A DNA stretch of 64,000 nt from Ralstonia sp. RRA (GCF_037023145.1 NZ_CP146092.1:1116001-1180000); one strand, 5' to 3'. Numbered from the stretch's first letter, positions 26,238 through 36,540 are shown. A program made the numbers and translations. Notes: a model not told the origin generated them from the sequence alone.

Positions 26238-27788
26238 ATGCGTCCGTCTTTCGGCATTACCTCCAAGCTGTTCGTTGTGCTGTTCGCGTTGAGCATCGTC
26301 GTGGCGCTTGCCATGGGTGCGGCCGTGCGCTGGCGCTTCGACGCCAACTTTCTTGAGTACGTCAACACGCGCGAGGCAGAGCGTATGACCGTGCTCGCCC
26401 GCGGCGTTGAAGCGGCTTACGCCGAGCACGGCAACTGGGAATTCCTGCGCAACGACCGCCAGGCGTGGTTCCACCTGCTGCGCCGCGAAGGCGCTCGTGC
26501 ACGTGCCAATGGCATGGGTGGCGAGCATCTCGACCCGCCGCCCGGTCACCGCTTTGATCCGCTTCCGCCCGACATGGACCGTGGCATGCCTGCGCCGCCG
26601 GATGTTGCCCGCGCCGGCAGCCTGCCTTCGCACCCGCCTGGGGAGCCTCCACCACCGATGCCGCGTTCGCCGATCTGGCTGTTGGATGCCGAGCGCCACG
26701 TCATCATTGGCGATGGGCCACCGCTGGGGCCCACCGCAAAATGGCATGAGCTCCGCCGCAACGATCTCACCATCGGCTGGCTGGCCATGCCGGCGCGCAT
26801 GCGTGTGCCCGAAGGTGCAGACCAAGCCTTTCTTGGGCAGCAACTGCGTGCGACATGGATCATTGCCGGGTTGTCGGTATTGCTGGCCGCGCTGGTGGCG
26901 GTGTTGCTCGCGCGCGGGCTGCTTGCGCCAATGCGCCGGCTGACCGATGCCGCCCGCCGCATGGCCGACGGCGATTACGCCACCCGTGTCGACGTGCATT
27001 CGCGCGACGAACTTGGCGAGCTGGCGGCAGACTTCAACCACTTGGCGGTATCGCTGGAAGCCAACCAGAAAATGCGTCGCCAGCTCACCGCCGATATCTC
27101 GCACGAGCTGCGCACACCACTGGCGGTGCTGCGGGGCGAGCTGGAAGCCCTGGAAGACGGCGTGCGTCCGTTGACGGCCACGTCGCTGGCCTCGCTGCAG
27201 GCTGAGGTGACCACGCTCAGCAAACTCATTGACGACTTGTACGAGCTGTCACTGGCCGATGTGGGGGCACTGGCCTTCCATATGGAAGCGCTGGATCTGG
27301 CCGATACCGTGTGCAGTGCCGTGCAGGGCTTCACGCCGCGCCTGATGGAGAAGGGCATCGCGCTGCAGCTCGATTTGCCGAGCGTGCCTTCGCAAGAGGC
27401 CATGGTGAACGGCGACCCGCAGCGCCTGCGCCAGGTCATGCAGAATTTGCTGGAAAACACGCTGCGCTATACCGACGCGGGCGGCACGCTGCGTGTGCAT
27501 GTCCACCAGGATGGCCAGTGGCAACAGATCGACGTGCAGGACAGCGCGCCGGGCGTGCCCGAAGCGATGTTGCCGCGCATCTTCGACCGGCTCTTCCGCG
27601 CCGACCCTTCACGCAGCCGCGCACAGGGCGGGGCGGGGCTGGGCCTGAGCCTGTGTCAGACCATTGTCGCCGCACACGGCGGCACCATTGAGGCCAGACC
27701 CTCGCCGCTGGGCGGGCTCTGGATCATCATCCGCCTGCCCATTCTTGATCTGCTTGATCCGCTTGCCGACCATGATTCTGATCATTGA
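26238..27788 (+). CDS. baeS: Sensor histidine kinase BaeS
   Basis: The 516-residue membrane kinase closely follows BaeS throughout: an N-terminal [17 protein letters not shown] helix, the periplasmic [16 protein letters not shown] segment, a second membrane helix ending [20 protein letters not shown], HisKA with [27 protein letters not shown] and HATPase_c ([44 protein letters not shown]). It senses envelope stress and phosphorylates BaeR. The periplasmic loop holds an added Pro/Met/His-rich stretch (about residues 95-150) that could bind metal. ATG 26238 matches the BaeS N-terminus; an in-frame ATG at 26187 would add 17 residues. It overlaps baeR by 17 bases. Confidence 0.92.
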   Translation: MRPSFGITSKLFVVLFALSIVVALAMGAAVRWRFDANFLEYVNTREAERMTVLARGVEAAYAEHGNWEFLRNDRQAWFHLLRREGARARANGMGGEHLDPPPGHRFDPLPPDMDRGMPAPPDVARAGSLPSHPPGEPPPPMPRSPIWLLDAERHVIIGDGPPLGPTAKWHELRRNDLTIGWLAMPARMRVPEGADQAFLGQQLRATWIIAGLSVLLAALVAVLLARGLLAPMRRLTDAARRMADGDYATRVDVHSRDELGELAADFNHLAVSLEANQKMRRQLTADISHELRTPLAVLRGELEALEDGVRPLTATSLASLQAEVTTLSKLIDDLYELSLADVGALAFHMEALDLADTVCSAVQGFTPRLMEKGIALQLDLPSVPSQEAMVNGDPQRLRQVMQNLLENTLRYTDAGGTLRVHVHQDGQWQQIDVQDSAPGVPEAMLPRIFDRLFRADPSRSRAQGGAGLGLSLCQTIVAAHGGTIEARPSPLGGLWIIIRLPILDLLDPLADHDSDH

Positions 27789-28431
27789 AGACGAACCCAA
27801 ACTGGCCGCACTCACGATCGATTACCTGCGTGCCGCCCACTATGAAACCGAGTGGCTGGCCGACGGTACGAACGCGGTGCAGCGCGTGCGCGAGGCCATG
27901 CCCGAACTGGTGGTGCTCGACCTGATGCTGCCCGGAAAGGACGGCCTGGAAATCTGCCGAGAGGTGCGCACCTTCAGCGAGGTCCCCATCGTCATGGTGA
28001 CCGCGCGTGTAGAAGAGATCGACCGCCTGCTCGGCCTCGAGCTCGGCGCAGATGACTACCTCTGCAAGCCCTTCAGCCCGCGCGAACTGGTGGCGCGCAT
28101 CAAGACCATTCTGCGGCGCGCGCAGCGCGGCGGCGGCCTGCCTGAGAGTGCGCTCGTGATCGACGGCGCCGCGTATTCCGCCACGCTGCGGGGGCAGCGC
28201 CTGGACCTGACGCCCGTGGAGTTTCGCCTGCTCGCGGCGTTGGCCGGTGCGCCGGGGCGCATCCTCTCGCGTGCGAATCTGCTTGAACAGATCTACGACG
28301 ATCATCGCATCGTGACCGATCGCACGGTCGATACGCACGTCAAGAATCTGCGCCGCAAGATGGAGCTGCTGAGCCCGGGCACCGACATGATCCACTCGGT
28401 CTACGGCGTGGGATATCGGCTCGACGCCTGA
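27772..28431 (+). CDS. baeR: Response regulator BaeR
   Basis: The 219-residue OmpR-family regulator has a receiver domain (IIEDEPKLA, phospho-acceptor Asp in [13 protein letters not shown], Lys in LCKPFSP) and a winged-helix DNA-binding domain ([37 protein letters not shown]). It is the partner of BaeS, whose 3' end it overlaps. In enteric bacteria BaeR activates efflux pumps and spy; here a Spy-like gene follows 154 bases downstream on the same strand, which is consistent. Confidence 0.93.
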   Translation: MILIIEDEPKLAALTIDYLRAAHYETEWLADGTNAVQRVREAMPELVVLDLMLPGKDGLEICREVRTFSEVPIVMVTARVEEIDRLLGLELGADDYLCKPFSPRELVARIKTILRRAQRGGGLPESALVIDGAAYSATLRGQRLDLTPVEFRLLAALAGAPGRILSRANLLEQIYDDHRIVTDRTVDTHVKNLRRKMELLSPGTDMIHSVYGVGYRLDA

Positions 28432-28585
28432 TACACGTGATGCGGTTGCATGCCGATTGTGGCGTAACGGGCGGTCAAGAAAACTCCTCCGTTTGCCCAC
28501 CTTTGGTGCGACATCGATGGCTACAGTGAGCGTATGGCTGGCATGGTTGACATGCGCGGCCGACGTTCTCATCAGGAGCCTCACC

Positions 28586-29149
28586 ATGATCGCTGTGACT
28601 TCCCGCCGCCTGGTTGCCGTTGCTGCCGGGCTTCTCTTGTCTTGCGCCGCGCTGGCCCAGACGGCCGCCCCCGACGCAGTTCCCATGTCGCCGATGCCTG
28701 GGCATGGTCCCGGCATGATGGGCCGTGGGCCGGGCCCCGGCTTTGGCCAACCCGGGCCGCACGGTATGGAGCGCGGGCGTCACCACGGTGGCGAGTTCTT
28801 CCTGCGTGGCCTGAATCTGACCGAAGAACAGCGCGACAAGATTTTCGCGATCAAGTATGCGCAGATGCCGCAAGAGCGCGAGCAACACAAGGCCGTCGCA
28901 CATGCGCGTCGTGACCTGCGTCAGATGGTGACGTCCGGCCAGTACGATGAGGCACGCGTTCGCACGCTGTCCGAAGCGCTGGGCCGAGCAGTCACCCAAG
29001 AAGCCCAACTGCGCGCGCAAGCCGGCGCCAAGATCATGCAGGTGCTGACGCCTGAACAGCGCAAGCAGATCACCGATCGCGAAGCCCGGCACGTGGCCGT
29101 GCTTGAGCAGGGCGAAGATGCACCCGCGCAGGAACTGGCGGCAATGTAA
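28586..29149 (+). CDS. Spy/CpxP-like periplasmic chaperone
   Basis: The 187-residue exported protein has a signal peptide (MIAVTSRRLVAVAAGLLLSCAALAQ), a Pro/Gly/Met/His-rich segment (about 35-70, e.g. PMPGHGPGMMGRGPG) and an all-helical domain carrying the LTXXQ-type motifs LNLTEEQRDKIFAI and VLTPEQRKQIT. Spy and CpxP bind unfolded proteins in the periplasm and are induced by envelope stress or metals. ATG 28586 follows CAGGAG. The adjacent baeSR pair is the likely regulator. The His/Met-rich leader is longer than in Spy and could bind copper, nickel or zinc; that is inference. Confidence 0.87.
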   Translation: MIAVTSRRLVAVAAGLLLSCAALAQTAAPDAVPMSPMPGHGPGMMGRGPGPGFGQPGPHGMERGRHHGGEFFLRGLNLTEEQRDKIFAIKYAQMPQEREQHKAVAHARRDLRQMVTSGQYDEARVRTLSEALGRAVTQEAQLRAQAGAKIMQVLTPEQRKQITDREARHVAVLEQGEDAPAQELAAM

Positions 29150-29176
29150 TCAGACTTGCCTGATGGTCTACTGCAG

Positions 29177-29617
29177 CTAGCGGTAGACCACCACGGGCAC
29201 CTGCGCGTAAGTCAGCACCTTGCGCGTTTCATTGCCGATCAGCAATCGCCCCATCAGGCTGCGGTGCCCGTGCGATGCCATGAAGATGACGTCGCATGCG
29301 TGCCGCTTCGCCGCGTCCAGAATGCCGAGGTAGGGCTCGGAAAATTGCGAGACATCGCTGTCGAACTGGATGCCTTCTTCCCGGGCGCGCTCAGCAATCC
29401 GATCGATGCAGTCTTTCGCATAGCCCTGCACTTGCTCCATGTAGTGCGCGTGCGGACACTCGCCCACCCCGGCGGAATACGCCATGTTGGGGAATTCTTC
29501 GATGCACGTGTAAGCGGTGAGGCGGCAACCGGTGGCGCGCGCGAGTTTCAATGCGCCGTCGATTGCCTTGCGGCATTGCTCGGAGCCGTCGGTCGGCAAG
29601 AGGATATGGGTAAACAT
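29177..29617 (-). CDS. Universal stress protein (UspA family)
   Basis: The 146-residue protein has the UspA fold: HILLPTDGSEQCRKAIDGALKLA at the start and the ATP-binding glycine loop MASHGHRSLMGRLLIGNETRKVL near the end, followed by PVVVYR. Such proteins help survival under starvation and stress. ATG 29617 is chosen because GGAGAG lies seven bases before it; a second ATG at 29629 lacks a site. It converges with the Spy-like gene. Confidence 0.9.
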   Translation of the reverse strand: MFTHILLPTDGSEQCRKAIDGALKLARATGCRLTAYTCIEEFPNMAYSAGVGECPHAHYMEQVQGYAKDCIDRIAERAREEGIQFDSDVSQFSEPYLGILDAAKRHACDVIFMASHGHRSLMGRLLIGNETRKVLTYAQVPVVVYR

Positions 29618-29756
29618 GGCGCTCTCCATGGGGAACCCACTTCCAAATTACTGCACTGCACACGACAGCTCTATCGTGGAAAACGCTAGGCCCGGCGCCA
29701 CTCTTCAGCGGTTGCTGAAATACGGTCGTTCGTTTTTTGTGCGGTAGGCAAGCGTG

Positions 29757-30665
29757 TTACTTGCCTTGCCAAGCCTGCCGATAGCGCGAGGGCGACGCCC
29801 CGAGTTGGGTGGCAAAGCGCCGGCTGAAATGGCTTGGGCTGGCAAAGCCGCAGCGCTCCGCAATCGTTGCCAGCGGCAGCGTGGTCGATCGCAGCAGGTC
29901 TTGCGCACGTGCAATGCGCCGCTGCAGAACCCACTCGTGCGGCGCCACCCCGAACGATGCGCGGAACATCCGCGCAAAGTGAAATTCCGACAGATTGGCC
30001 TCTGCCGCCAGCTCCCCGATCGACAGCAGCAAGTGCAGCTCAGCTTCAATGCGTGAGGCAATGCGGCGGCACACATGGGGTGCCAGCCCGCCACGCACCG
30101 CCATTGCGCGTGTACGGCCCTGTGTCTGCACGAGATACGACAGCGTGTCGTTGGCCAGCGCGTTGGCACGCATGCGGTCGTCCAGGTCGGACCAGTCGAG
30201 TTGGGCGATGCGCGCGCACGATTGCGCGAGGTGCACGTCTTCAATGAAAGTGCGGTCGTGCAGGGTAAACAGGCGCGGCTCGGCGTCGAGCAGACGCACT
30301 GCATGCCCGGCCAGTGCATCGGGTGCGAAGTACAGATGGACAAAACGCATCGGCTGCTCGATCACCCAGGCAGATTCGTGCTCGGCCGGCAGCATGCACA
30401 CACGGCCCGGCGCGCCGAACAGGTTCGGCAAGTCCTGCCGGTGCGTGGTGTAGCCGCCTTGCAGATACACCGACAGTGTGTGGTGACCCGGCTGGACGTA
30501 GTGTGCCTCGTCGTGTTCGTTGCACCAGATAGCGGCGGTCACGCCATCGCCCAGATTGACGACACGCTCCAGCGATGCGCGCGACCCACGCGCGAGCGTA
30601 CCGAAGACGCTGGCGTCTGCGGTCACGCGTGGGTCAGGCGAAGTGGGGTCGAGGGTAGGGCGCAC
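29757..30665 (-). CDS. AraC-family transcriptional regulator
   Basis: The 302-residue protein has an N-terminal cupin-type sensor region (VQPGHHTLSVYLQGGY, RVCMLPAEHESAW) and a C-terminal double helix-turn-helix (LSEFHFARMFRASFGVAPHEWVLQRR and IAERCGFASPSHFSRRFATQLGASPSRYR). The frame starts with GTG at 30665 without a strong ribosome site, so the true start may lie a few codons inside. No adjacent metabolic operon points to its ligand. Confidence 0.85.
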   Translation of the reverse strand: MRPTLDPTSPDPRVTADASVFGTLARGSRASLERVVNLGDGVTAAIWCNEHDEAHYVQPGHHTLSVYLQGGYTTHRQDLPNLFGAPGRVCMLPAEHESAWVIEQPMRFVHLYFAPDALAGHAVRLLDAEPRLFTLHDRTFIEDVHLAQSCARIAQLDWSDLDDRMRANALANDTLSYLVQTQGRTRAMAVRGGLAPHVCRRIASRIEAELHLLLSIGELAAEANLSEFHFARMFRASFGVAPHEWVLQRRIARAQDLLRSTTLPLATIAERCGFASPSHFSRRFATQLGASPSRYRQAWQGK

Positions 30666-30715
30666 GCGTCGATGTTACCAACGATCGCGCCGCCGGTGAG
30701 CGGCGGCTTCGGCCG

Positions 30716-31147
30716 CTAGCCCGGGCAGAGTTCGTGCGCCACCGCACCCGCCAGGCCCACGCCATCCACGCGTTGCCAGTTGGCATCGTTGGCGAACTGC
30801 TTCTCGCTGACGGTCATGGCGCCCTGGTACAGCTTGGCGCGAGAGACAGAGAACTGCCGGCTGCGGCAGTCGACGGTGTAGAGGAAGTCGGCCATGTCGC
30901 CACGGAAGGCGCCGAACATGCGCTGCAATGAACGCATGCCCGCGCGGTTGGATGCCTCCACGCGCACCCAGGCACTGATCGGGCCGCTGGGCATGCGCTG
31001 GATGCTGCCGGCGTCGAGCGATGCATAGCTGTCCGGTTGATCGGGCAGCGTGATCCAGCGTTCGGCGCCGATCGCGCTGAAAACAGTCATGGCCAGTCCG
31101 GCCAGCATGCCGGCAAGTACACCGCGTGCGATTGCGGCGGTGGTCAT
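30716..31147 (-). CDS. Small exported protein, surface-adhesin E-like
   Basis: The 143-residue protein begins with a hydrophobic signal or anchor (GVLAGMLAGLAMTVFSAIGA) followed by a region resembling the surface-adhesin E-like family (YASLDAGSIQRMP, VDCRSRQFSVSRAKLYQG). The start ATG overlaps the stop of the upstream gene by four bases (ATGA), so the two are translationally coupled. Family membership rests on motif order and is moderate. The function is unknown. Confidence 0.65.
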   Translation of the reverse strand: MTTAAIARGVLAGMLAGLAMTVFSAIGAERWITLPDQPDSYASLDAGSIQRMPSGPISAWVRVEASNRAGMRSLQRMFGAFRGDMADFLYTVDCRSRQFSVSRAKLYQGAMTVSEKQFANDANWQRVDGVGLAGAVAHELCPG

Positions 31148-31527
31148 CGTGGCTTGGCGTTGCCTGGAACCGGAATGGCGACGGCGTCGGAGTGGCTGCA
31201 GGCCATGGTCACGCCGGATTTTTCGAAGTCGACCATTACCGCGCCAGGCTTATCGGCGCGGCTGGGCGTGCCGGCCAGGCTGCCTGACAGGCGCTGCATG
31301 ATGGCCTGGCAGGTGGGGACCTTGCCTTCCTTTCCGGTCTTGGTTGCAGTTGCTGAAGCTGGTGCCGGCGGCTCGGCAGCAGCCGGTGCGCTCGGCTGGG
31401 TTGAGGCATGCGCGCGCGGCAATGTCACCAGCGCGGCAAGCGCCGCTACGGCAATCAGCAATCGCGTGGAACGCCGCAACAGGGGCGATGCCGACGACGA
31501 TCGGGACATGGGGGAAAGAAACGGCAT
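31144..31527 (-). CDS. Small exported Ala/Pro-rich protein of unknown function
   Basis: The 127-residue product has a basic N-terminus and a signal-peptide-like stretch (LLIAVAALAALVTLPRAHA), an Ala/Pro-rich linker and a short C-terminal domain with two cysteines (VPTCQAIMQRLSGSLAG, VTMACSHSDAVAIPVPG). I do not recognise a family. ATG 31527 is the most upstream start giving the signal peptide; ATG 31509 is also possible. Its stop overlaps the start of the adhesin E-like gene, so both are one transcription unit. Confidence 0.6.
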   Translation of the reverse strand: MPFLSPMSRSSSASPLLRRSTRLLIAVAALAALVTLPRAHASTQPSAPAAAEPPAPASATATKTGKEGKVPTCQAIMQRLSGSLAGTPSRADKPGAVMVDFEKSGVTMACSHSDAVAIPVPGNAKPR

Positions 31528-31954
31528 GACGGTCAAAGCACGGGGGTCAGAATGCGCCTGTACAGCAACGCGGGCAGGCGGGATCTCTGGAGTGTAACGG
31601 CACTTCGTGTCGAAACTTGACGCGGCAAACTGCCCCATCGTCCAGGTGAGGGTGATGCACCCTGCCCAAAATGATTCATGCAATCGACATAATCGGCCGG
31701 TCGAACCAGACCAGACGCGGAACATTCGTGCGCATGTTCCGACCAACCAATATGCCGGGGGATTTATATGCACCATCGGTATCACACTGCGGTGCATCGT
31801 AGATCGCCAGCGCACGCAGACGGGGCAAGCAGCACAGGGGTTCGTGCAGTGCCAAAAAGAAGGCACCGGAAAAATGAGGTGGATTATAAAAAGGGATGGA
31901 ATACCCTGCCTTTTCTGCACTTTGTTTTTTTGGGCGGGACACTATTATTTAAAG
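31528..31954. other. AT-richer intergenic region upstream of candidate sRNA
   Basis: About 430 bases lacking convincing genes. From about 31730 the sequence becomes clearly AT-richer than its surroundings and ends in a T run (TTTGTTTTTTT at 31921) followed by TATTAT at 31943. That fits a promoter driving the transcript that I propose at 31955. Reading frames crossing this part lack ribosome sites. Confidence 0.4.
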
Positions 31955-32077
31955 CATGGAAGCGATGCCGCGGCAGCTATGTGCCCGTCGCTTCGTGGGT
32001 CGGTTCTCCTCTCTGGAACAGATCGACACGGTCCAGAGATTTCAACCCGCGCCTCGTCAACTGAGCGCGGGTTTTTC
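31955..32077 (+). ncRNA. Candidate small RNA with intrinsic terminator
   Basis: A stretch of about 120 bases has no reading frame but shows RNA-like structure: CTCTGG (32013) pairs with CCAGAG (32033) around a 15-16-base loop and the end is a perfect nine-base stem AACCCGCGC/GCGCGGGTT followed by T5. Upstream are TTGTTT (31922) and TATTAT (31943), a promoter-like pair with a short 15-base spacer. It does not match tmRNA, SRP RNA, 6S or RNase P RNA. It could instead be a leader of the GGDEF-EAL gene at 32216, but the terminator lies well before that start codon. Confidence 0.5.
32044..32077 (+). terminator. Intrinsic terminator
   Basis: AACCCGCGC and GCGCGGGTT form a nine-base perfect stem with a 12-base loop, followed by TTTTTCTTT. 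No protein gene ends just before it on the plus strand, which is why a small RNA is proposed upstream. Confidence 0.8.
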
Positions 32078-32215
32078 TTTGGGCGCAGTGCCAGCGCTCA
32101 GGCAATCGCGCAGAGTGCTCTTCAGTTTTCCGCTGGCGTGCCGTTGTGGATAGGGTCGAAACGCGTGTAGGCTGCACTTTCCATTGCAGTCGCTGACCAA
32201 GCAACCGTATCCCCG

Positions 32216-34993
32216 ATGAACCGTTCCCATCCGGCCGATGCCGGAGCCCTTCCTGTTGACGCGGAGCTGGCTCCAGAGGCCATGCCACGCCCGGCAACGG
32301 CACCTGTTCCCTCGGCGCAGACCGCAGCCGAAGAACAGGCTACAGGCACGGATTTCGATGCGCTGGCGCGCCTGTCGTCCGATGCTGTGCTGTTGACGGT
32401 GGAGGGGCGTGTCGTGCGAGCCAACCCTGCTGCCGCGCGCCTGATGAATGCGCAGGCGCCGGAGCAGCTTGAAGGTGTGCAGCTTGCCGGCCTGATCCAC
32501 CCGGATGATGTGGGCCAGGCCGTGCCGCGTCTGGCGCGCATGGTGAGCGGTGGCTTGGGTGCCCAGCCCGTCGAGCACCGTTTGGTGCGGGCCGACTACA
32601 CCCATGTGCTGGTTGCCAGTGAGGCCGCCGCGTGCGAGCACGAAGGCCAACCGGCGGTGATGCTGGTACTGCGTGAAGCCGGCTCGCGCCACGCGCTTGA
32701 GCGCCACGCCGTACAGGCCCGTGCCGAAGCCTTGCAAGCACGCCGCCTGCTCGCCTCGGAGAACGCCGTGCTTGCGCAACTCGCTTCCAACGCGACGCTG
32801 TCGACAGTGCTGCGCCATTTGTGCCTGTACGTCGAACAGGTCTACCCGAATGCCATGGCGGCGGTACTGCTGCTTGCTGAAGACAACCCGGACGAAAGCC
32901 AGACCCTGCGCGTGGCCGCCGCGCCCACGCTGCCCGCGGCCTACGCTGCCACGCTGGAGAATTCGCCCGTCGGCCCCGATGCCGGCGCGTGCGGCTGTGC
33001 GGTCTACCTGGGCAACGCCGCCCTGATTGGCGACATCGCAACCGACCCGCGTTGGCAGCATGAACGCACCGCAGCACTGGCTGCCGGCTTTGCGGCAGCC
33101 TGGGCGTTGCCGATCCGGTCTTCACGCGGCGACAAGCTGGGTGTGCTCACGCTGTTCTATCGCCAGCCCTGCTTGCCTAGCGAAGAAGAGCTGAATTTTC
33201 TCGACGACGTAACCCACCTGGCCGGCGTCGCCATTCAGAAAGACACCATTGAGCGCGGCCTGGCCGAGAGCGAAGCGCGCTATCGCCTCGCCATTTCGCA
33301 CCTGAACGAGGGCGTGCTGATCCAGAGTCTGGACGGCGTGGTGCTGGCAGCCAATGCCAGCGCCGAGCGCATCCTGCGCGTGCGTGCCGGACAATTGGTC
33401 GGCCGCAACCGGCTGGACCCGCTGCAGCGCGTGATTGACGAAGACGGCAACGAGATCGCCCACGATGTCCTGCCTTCGCAGCTCGTCAAGCGCAGCGGCG
33501 AGCCGATCCTGGGGCGGGTCTACGGTCTCCTGCTCAAGACCGGCGAGTTGGTCTGGATTCGCGAGAACATCATCCCGATCCGTCGCCATGGCGAGCCGGT
33601 GCCCAGCAGCATCATGCTGTCGTTTGCCGACATCACCGACATCAAGCGCGCCGAGCAGCGCCTGCGCCATCTTGCTGCGCACGATGCGCTCACTGGCCTG
33701 ACCAACCGCAGCTTCTTCATCGCCCATCTGGAAGCCGCCATCGAGCGTGCGCGCGACGAAAGCCGCGAGCTTGGGTTGTTCTTCCTGGATCTGGACCGCT
33801 TCAAGAGCGTGAACGACACCGCGGGCCACGCCTGCGGCGACACGCTGCTGCAGAGCGCCGCCGCACGGTTGACGGACTGCATTGGCCCCGGCGACGTGAT
33901 CGCGCGCCTGGGCGGCGACGAATTCGTCATCCTGATCGAGCAGCGCGTGGAAGGTAAGCGCATTGCGCTGCTGGCTGAACGTTTGCTGCTGACCATGCGC
34001 GAGCCGTTCGATACCGTCAACGGGCGCTACTACCTGGGTGTATCGATTGGCGTGGCGCTGTATCCGCACGATGGCATTTCGGGCTCCGACCTGCTGCGTT
34101 CGGCCGACGCTGCCATGTACCGCGCCAAGCAGAATGGCCGCAACCGCGCGCAGTTCTACACGGCCGAGCTCAACGCCCGCCTGCAGCGCCGCTACCTGCT
34201 GGAGAATGCGCTGCGCGACGCGCGCGAGAACAACGAACTGCAGCTCGTCTATCAGCCCAAGTACGACCTGGCCAGCCACCGCATCGTTGGTGCCGAAGCG
34301 CTGCTGCGCTGGAACAGCGCGAAGCTGGGTGCCATCTCGCCGGTCGAGTTCATTCCGGTGGCGGAAGAGACCGGTCTGATCGTGCCGATTGGCGAATGGG
34401 TGCTGCGCCGCGCGTGCGAACAGGCCACGACGTGGTACGAGGCGCTAGGCTACGACTTCCGCATGGCGGTCAACCTATCGGCGCGCCAGTTCCAGGCCGG
34501 TGATGTGGTGCCGATGATCGAGCAGACGCTGGCCGAGACCGGCCTGCCGCCCACCGCGCTTGAAGTGGAAATTACCGAAAGCCTGCTGATGGGTGGCGCG
34601 GATGAAGTCCGCCCGATGTTCGACGCGCTCACCGCGCAAGGCATTCGTATTTCCATCGACGATTTTGGCACGGGGTACTCGTCGCTGTCGTACCTGCAGC
34701 GCTTCCCGATCAGCAACGTGAAGATCGACCGCTCGTTCATCACGGGCATTCCACACGACCCGGATTCGGTGGCGCTGACCGAGGCCATCGTCGCCATGGC
34801 GCGCGCCCTGGGCATGACCGTCACGGCCGAAGGCGTGGAAGATGCCGACCAAGTGGAGTTTCTCGCCAAGGCCGGCTGCCAGGAAATCCAGGGCTACTAC
34901 ATCGGCAAGCCTGTCACGGCGGAAGGCTTTGACCGGCTGCTGCGGGCGCACCTTTCGGTCGTGGATGCCGGGGTGCGCGCGGCACTGGGCTGA
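32216..34993 (+). CDS. PAS-GAF-PAS-GGDEF-EAL protein (c-di-GMP turnover)
   Basis: The 925-residue cytosolic protein has a PAS domain (about 40-150), a GAF domain (about 195-345, with [19 protein letters not shown]), a second PAS domain (about 345-480), a GGDEF domain with an intact [10 protein letters not shown] active site and an EAL domain with an intact [16 protein letters not shown] and [16 protein letters not shown]. It can in principle both make and break c-di-GMP; no inactivating change is visible. There is no membrane segment, so GAF/PAS ligands are probably intracellular. The NfrB glycosyltransferase 10 kb away has likely c-di-GMP-binding repeats; a link is inference. Confidence 0.93.
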   Translation: MNRSHPADAGALPVDAELAPEAMPRPATAPVPSAQTAAEEQATGTDFDALARLSSDAVLLTVEGRVVRANPAAARLMNAQAPEQLEGVQLAGLIHPDDVGQAVPRLARMVSGGLGAQPVEHRLVRADYTHVLVASEAAACEHEGQPAVMLVLREAGSRHALERHAVQARAEALQARRLLASENAVLAQLASNATLSTVLRHLCLYVEQVYPNAMAAVLLLAEDNPDESQTLRVAAAPTLPAAYAATLENSPVGPDAGACGCAVYLGNAALIGDIATDPRWQHERTAALAAGFAAAWALPIRSSRGDKLGVLTLFYRQPCLPSEEELNFLDDVTHLAGVAIQKDTIERGLAESEARYRLAISHLNEGVLIQSLDGVVLAANASAERILRVRAGQLVGRNRLDPLQRVIDEDGNEIAHDVLPSQLVKRSGEPILGRVYGLLLKTGELVWIRENIIPIRRHGEPVPSSIMLSFADITDIKRAEQRLRHLAAHDALTGLTNRSFFIAHLEAAIERARDESRELGLFFLDLDRFKSVNDTAGHACGDTLLQSAAARLTDCIGPGDVIARLGGDEFVILIEQRVEGKRIALLAERLLLTMREPFDTVNGRYYLGVSIGVALYPHDGISGSDLLRSADAAMYRAKQNGRNRAQFYTAELNARLQRRYLLENALRDARENNELQLVYQPKYDLASHRIVGAEALLRWNSAKLGAISPVEFIPVAEETGLIVPIGEWVLRRACEQATTWYEALGYDFRMAVNLSARQFQAGDVVPMIEQTLAETGLPPTALEVEITESLLMGGADEVRPMFDALTAQGIRISIDDFGTGYSSLSYLQRFPISNVKIDRSFITGIPHDPDSVALTEAIVAMARALGMTVTAEGVEDADQVEFLAKAGCQEIQGYYIGKPVTAEGFDRLLRAHLSVVDAGVRAALG

Positions 34994-35112
34994 CCGCTTG
35001 GTAGGCCCTCCAGGCTGACCGTTCGCGCCAGCCTTCCTGCCATTCGTCGCAAATCGCTCCCGTGTGTGGAATGCGGTGCCTAAGCTGGCGTCATTCCAAC
35101 AGGGAGACCGCC

Positions 35113-35616
35113 ATGCTCGAATCGATCACCTCCATCGTGTCGCACACGCCCACCTGGGTGTTCGGGGTGTTTGCCGTGCTGATTGCGCTTGGCCTGCGCC
35201 AGACGCAGCCCCGCGTGGTATCACGCCGTCGCCTGATCGTGCTGCCACTGGTGGTGGCTGCGTACTCGTTCTACGGCGTGGTGATGGCGAGCCACGGCAG
35301 CGCGCTCGCGCTGGCAGCATGGCTGGCGGCCATTGCAGCGGCCTTCCTGTTGACGCGTCTAATGCCGCCCAACGGCGCCATCTCCGAATCAGCCGCCACC
35401 GTGCGCGTGCCCGGTAGCTGGGTGCCGATGGTGGTGATCCTGGGCCTGTTCACCGCGCGCTACGCTTACAACGTGATGCTGGCGATGCATCCGGATGTCC
35501 TGCAATCCGCCGGTTTCATGACGCTGTTCAGCGCGCTGTTCGGGTTCCTGGGTGGTTTGCTGCTCTCGCGTTCGGTGCTGATGCATGTGCGTACGCCGCG
35601 CCTGATGGCGGCTTGA
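35113..35616 (+). CDS. DUF6622-like small membrane protein
   Basis: A 167-residue integral membrane protein with about five hydrophobic segments (VFGVFAVLIALGL, LIVLPLVVAAYSFYGVVM, ALALAAWLAAIAAAFLL, WVPMVVILGLFTARYAYNVML, GFMTLFSALFGFLGGLLLSR). It resembles the DUF6622 family, which has no known role. ATG 35113 follows AGGGAG. It stands alone between the GGDEF-EAL gene and modE. Confidence 0.75.
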   Translation: MLESITSIVSHTPTWVFGVFAVLIALGLRQTQPRVVSRRRLIVLPLVVAAYSFYGVVMASHGSALALAAWLAAIAAAFLLTRLMPPNGAISESAATVRVPGSWVPMVVILGLFTARYAYNVMLAMHPDVLQSAGFMTLFSALFGFLGGLLLSRSVLMHVRTPRLMAA

Positions 35617-35722
35617 GTTCGCCTCACACGACGATGCACCGATCCGCCCCCTGATCGGCGCGACCCGACGCCAATCGGCGTTAACATCCGCATGTTGCAA
35701 TCTCCATCCAATACGAGACGAC

Positions 35723-36535
35723 ATGCTGGAACTCGACGGCACCATCTGGCTGCGCGCCGGTGAAGACAACTGGGGCGGACACGGCCGCATTGCATTGCTG
35801 TCGGCCATCGGTCAGACGGGCTCCATCACGGCGGGTGCCAAGGCGGTCGGCCTTTCCTACAAGGCCGCCTGGGACGCCATCGACACCATGAACAACCTGG
35901 CCGGCGAGCCGCTGGTGGTGCGTACTACGGGCGGCAAGGGCGGCGGCGGCAGCGTGCTGACGCCGCGCGCACAGCGGCTGATCGAGAGCTTCCGCGTGCT
36001 GGAAGCGGAGCACCGCCGCTTCGTCGAACGCCTGGATGCCGCAGCCCAGGCCGCCAGTGAAGACGTGACATTGCTACGCCGCCTGATGCTGCGCACGAGT
36101 GCGCGCAATGCGCTGTTCGGCACGGTAGAGTCGATCGCATCGGGCGCGGTCAACGATGTGGTGACACTGCGTCTGCCGGGCGGTCAGGCTGTCGCCGCGA
36201 CCATTACGCAGGAAAGTACGCATGCGCTTGGGCTGGCACCGGGGGTACAGGCTGTCGCCCTTATCAAGGCGCCGGCTGTGATGCTGATGCGCGGGGCTGG
36301 GGAATGGCGCGTGTCTGCCGAAAACCAATTGCCATGCGTGGTCACGGAAATTCGCGATGGCGCAGTGCAGGCTGAGGTGCGGTTGCGCCTGCTCGATACA
36401 GATGCCGCCGCCGCGCAGGAAACCGTTCTGGTGGCAATGCTCTCGCGCACGGCGGTCGAAACGCTGGCCCTGGCGGAAGGTGTGGAAGCCGTGGCCGTGT
36501 TCGAGGCGTCGAGCGTGATCCTGGGCTTGGCCTGA
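35723..36535 (+). CDS. modE: Molybdate-responsive regulator ModE
   Basis: The 270-residue protein has the N-terminal ModE winged helix (GHGRIALLSAIGQTGSITAGAKAVGLSYKAAWDAI, then a glycine-rich GGKGGGGSVLTPRAQ turn) and two C-terminal Mop domains (SARNALFGTVESIASGAVNDVVTLRL and LPCVVTEIRDGAVQAEVRLRL). Molybdate-bound ModE represses molybdate uptake. The modBC genes lie 2 kb downstream on the opposite strand, with a plausible ModE operator before modB. Confidence 0.95.
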   Translation: MLELDGTIWLRAGEDNWGGHGRIALLSAIGQTGSITAGAKAVGLSYKAAWDAIDTMNNLAGEPLVVRTTGGKGGGGSVLTPRAQRLIESFRVLEAEHRRFVERLDAAAQAASEDVTLLRRLMLRTSARNALFGTVESIASGAVNDVVTLRLPGGQAVAATITQESTHALGLAPGVQAVALIKAPAVMLMRGAGEWRVSAENQLPCVVTEIRDGAVQAEVRLRLLDTDAAAAQETVLVAMLSRTAVETLALAEGVEAVAVFEASSVILGLA

Positions 36536-36540
36536 GCCCC

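Noticed and set aside
31528..31920. Upstream extension of the small Ala/Pro-rich protein to 258 residues
   Set aside because: The extension crosses an AT-rich promoter-like region, lacks a ribosome site and would bury the signal peptide.
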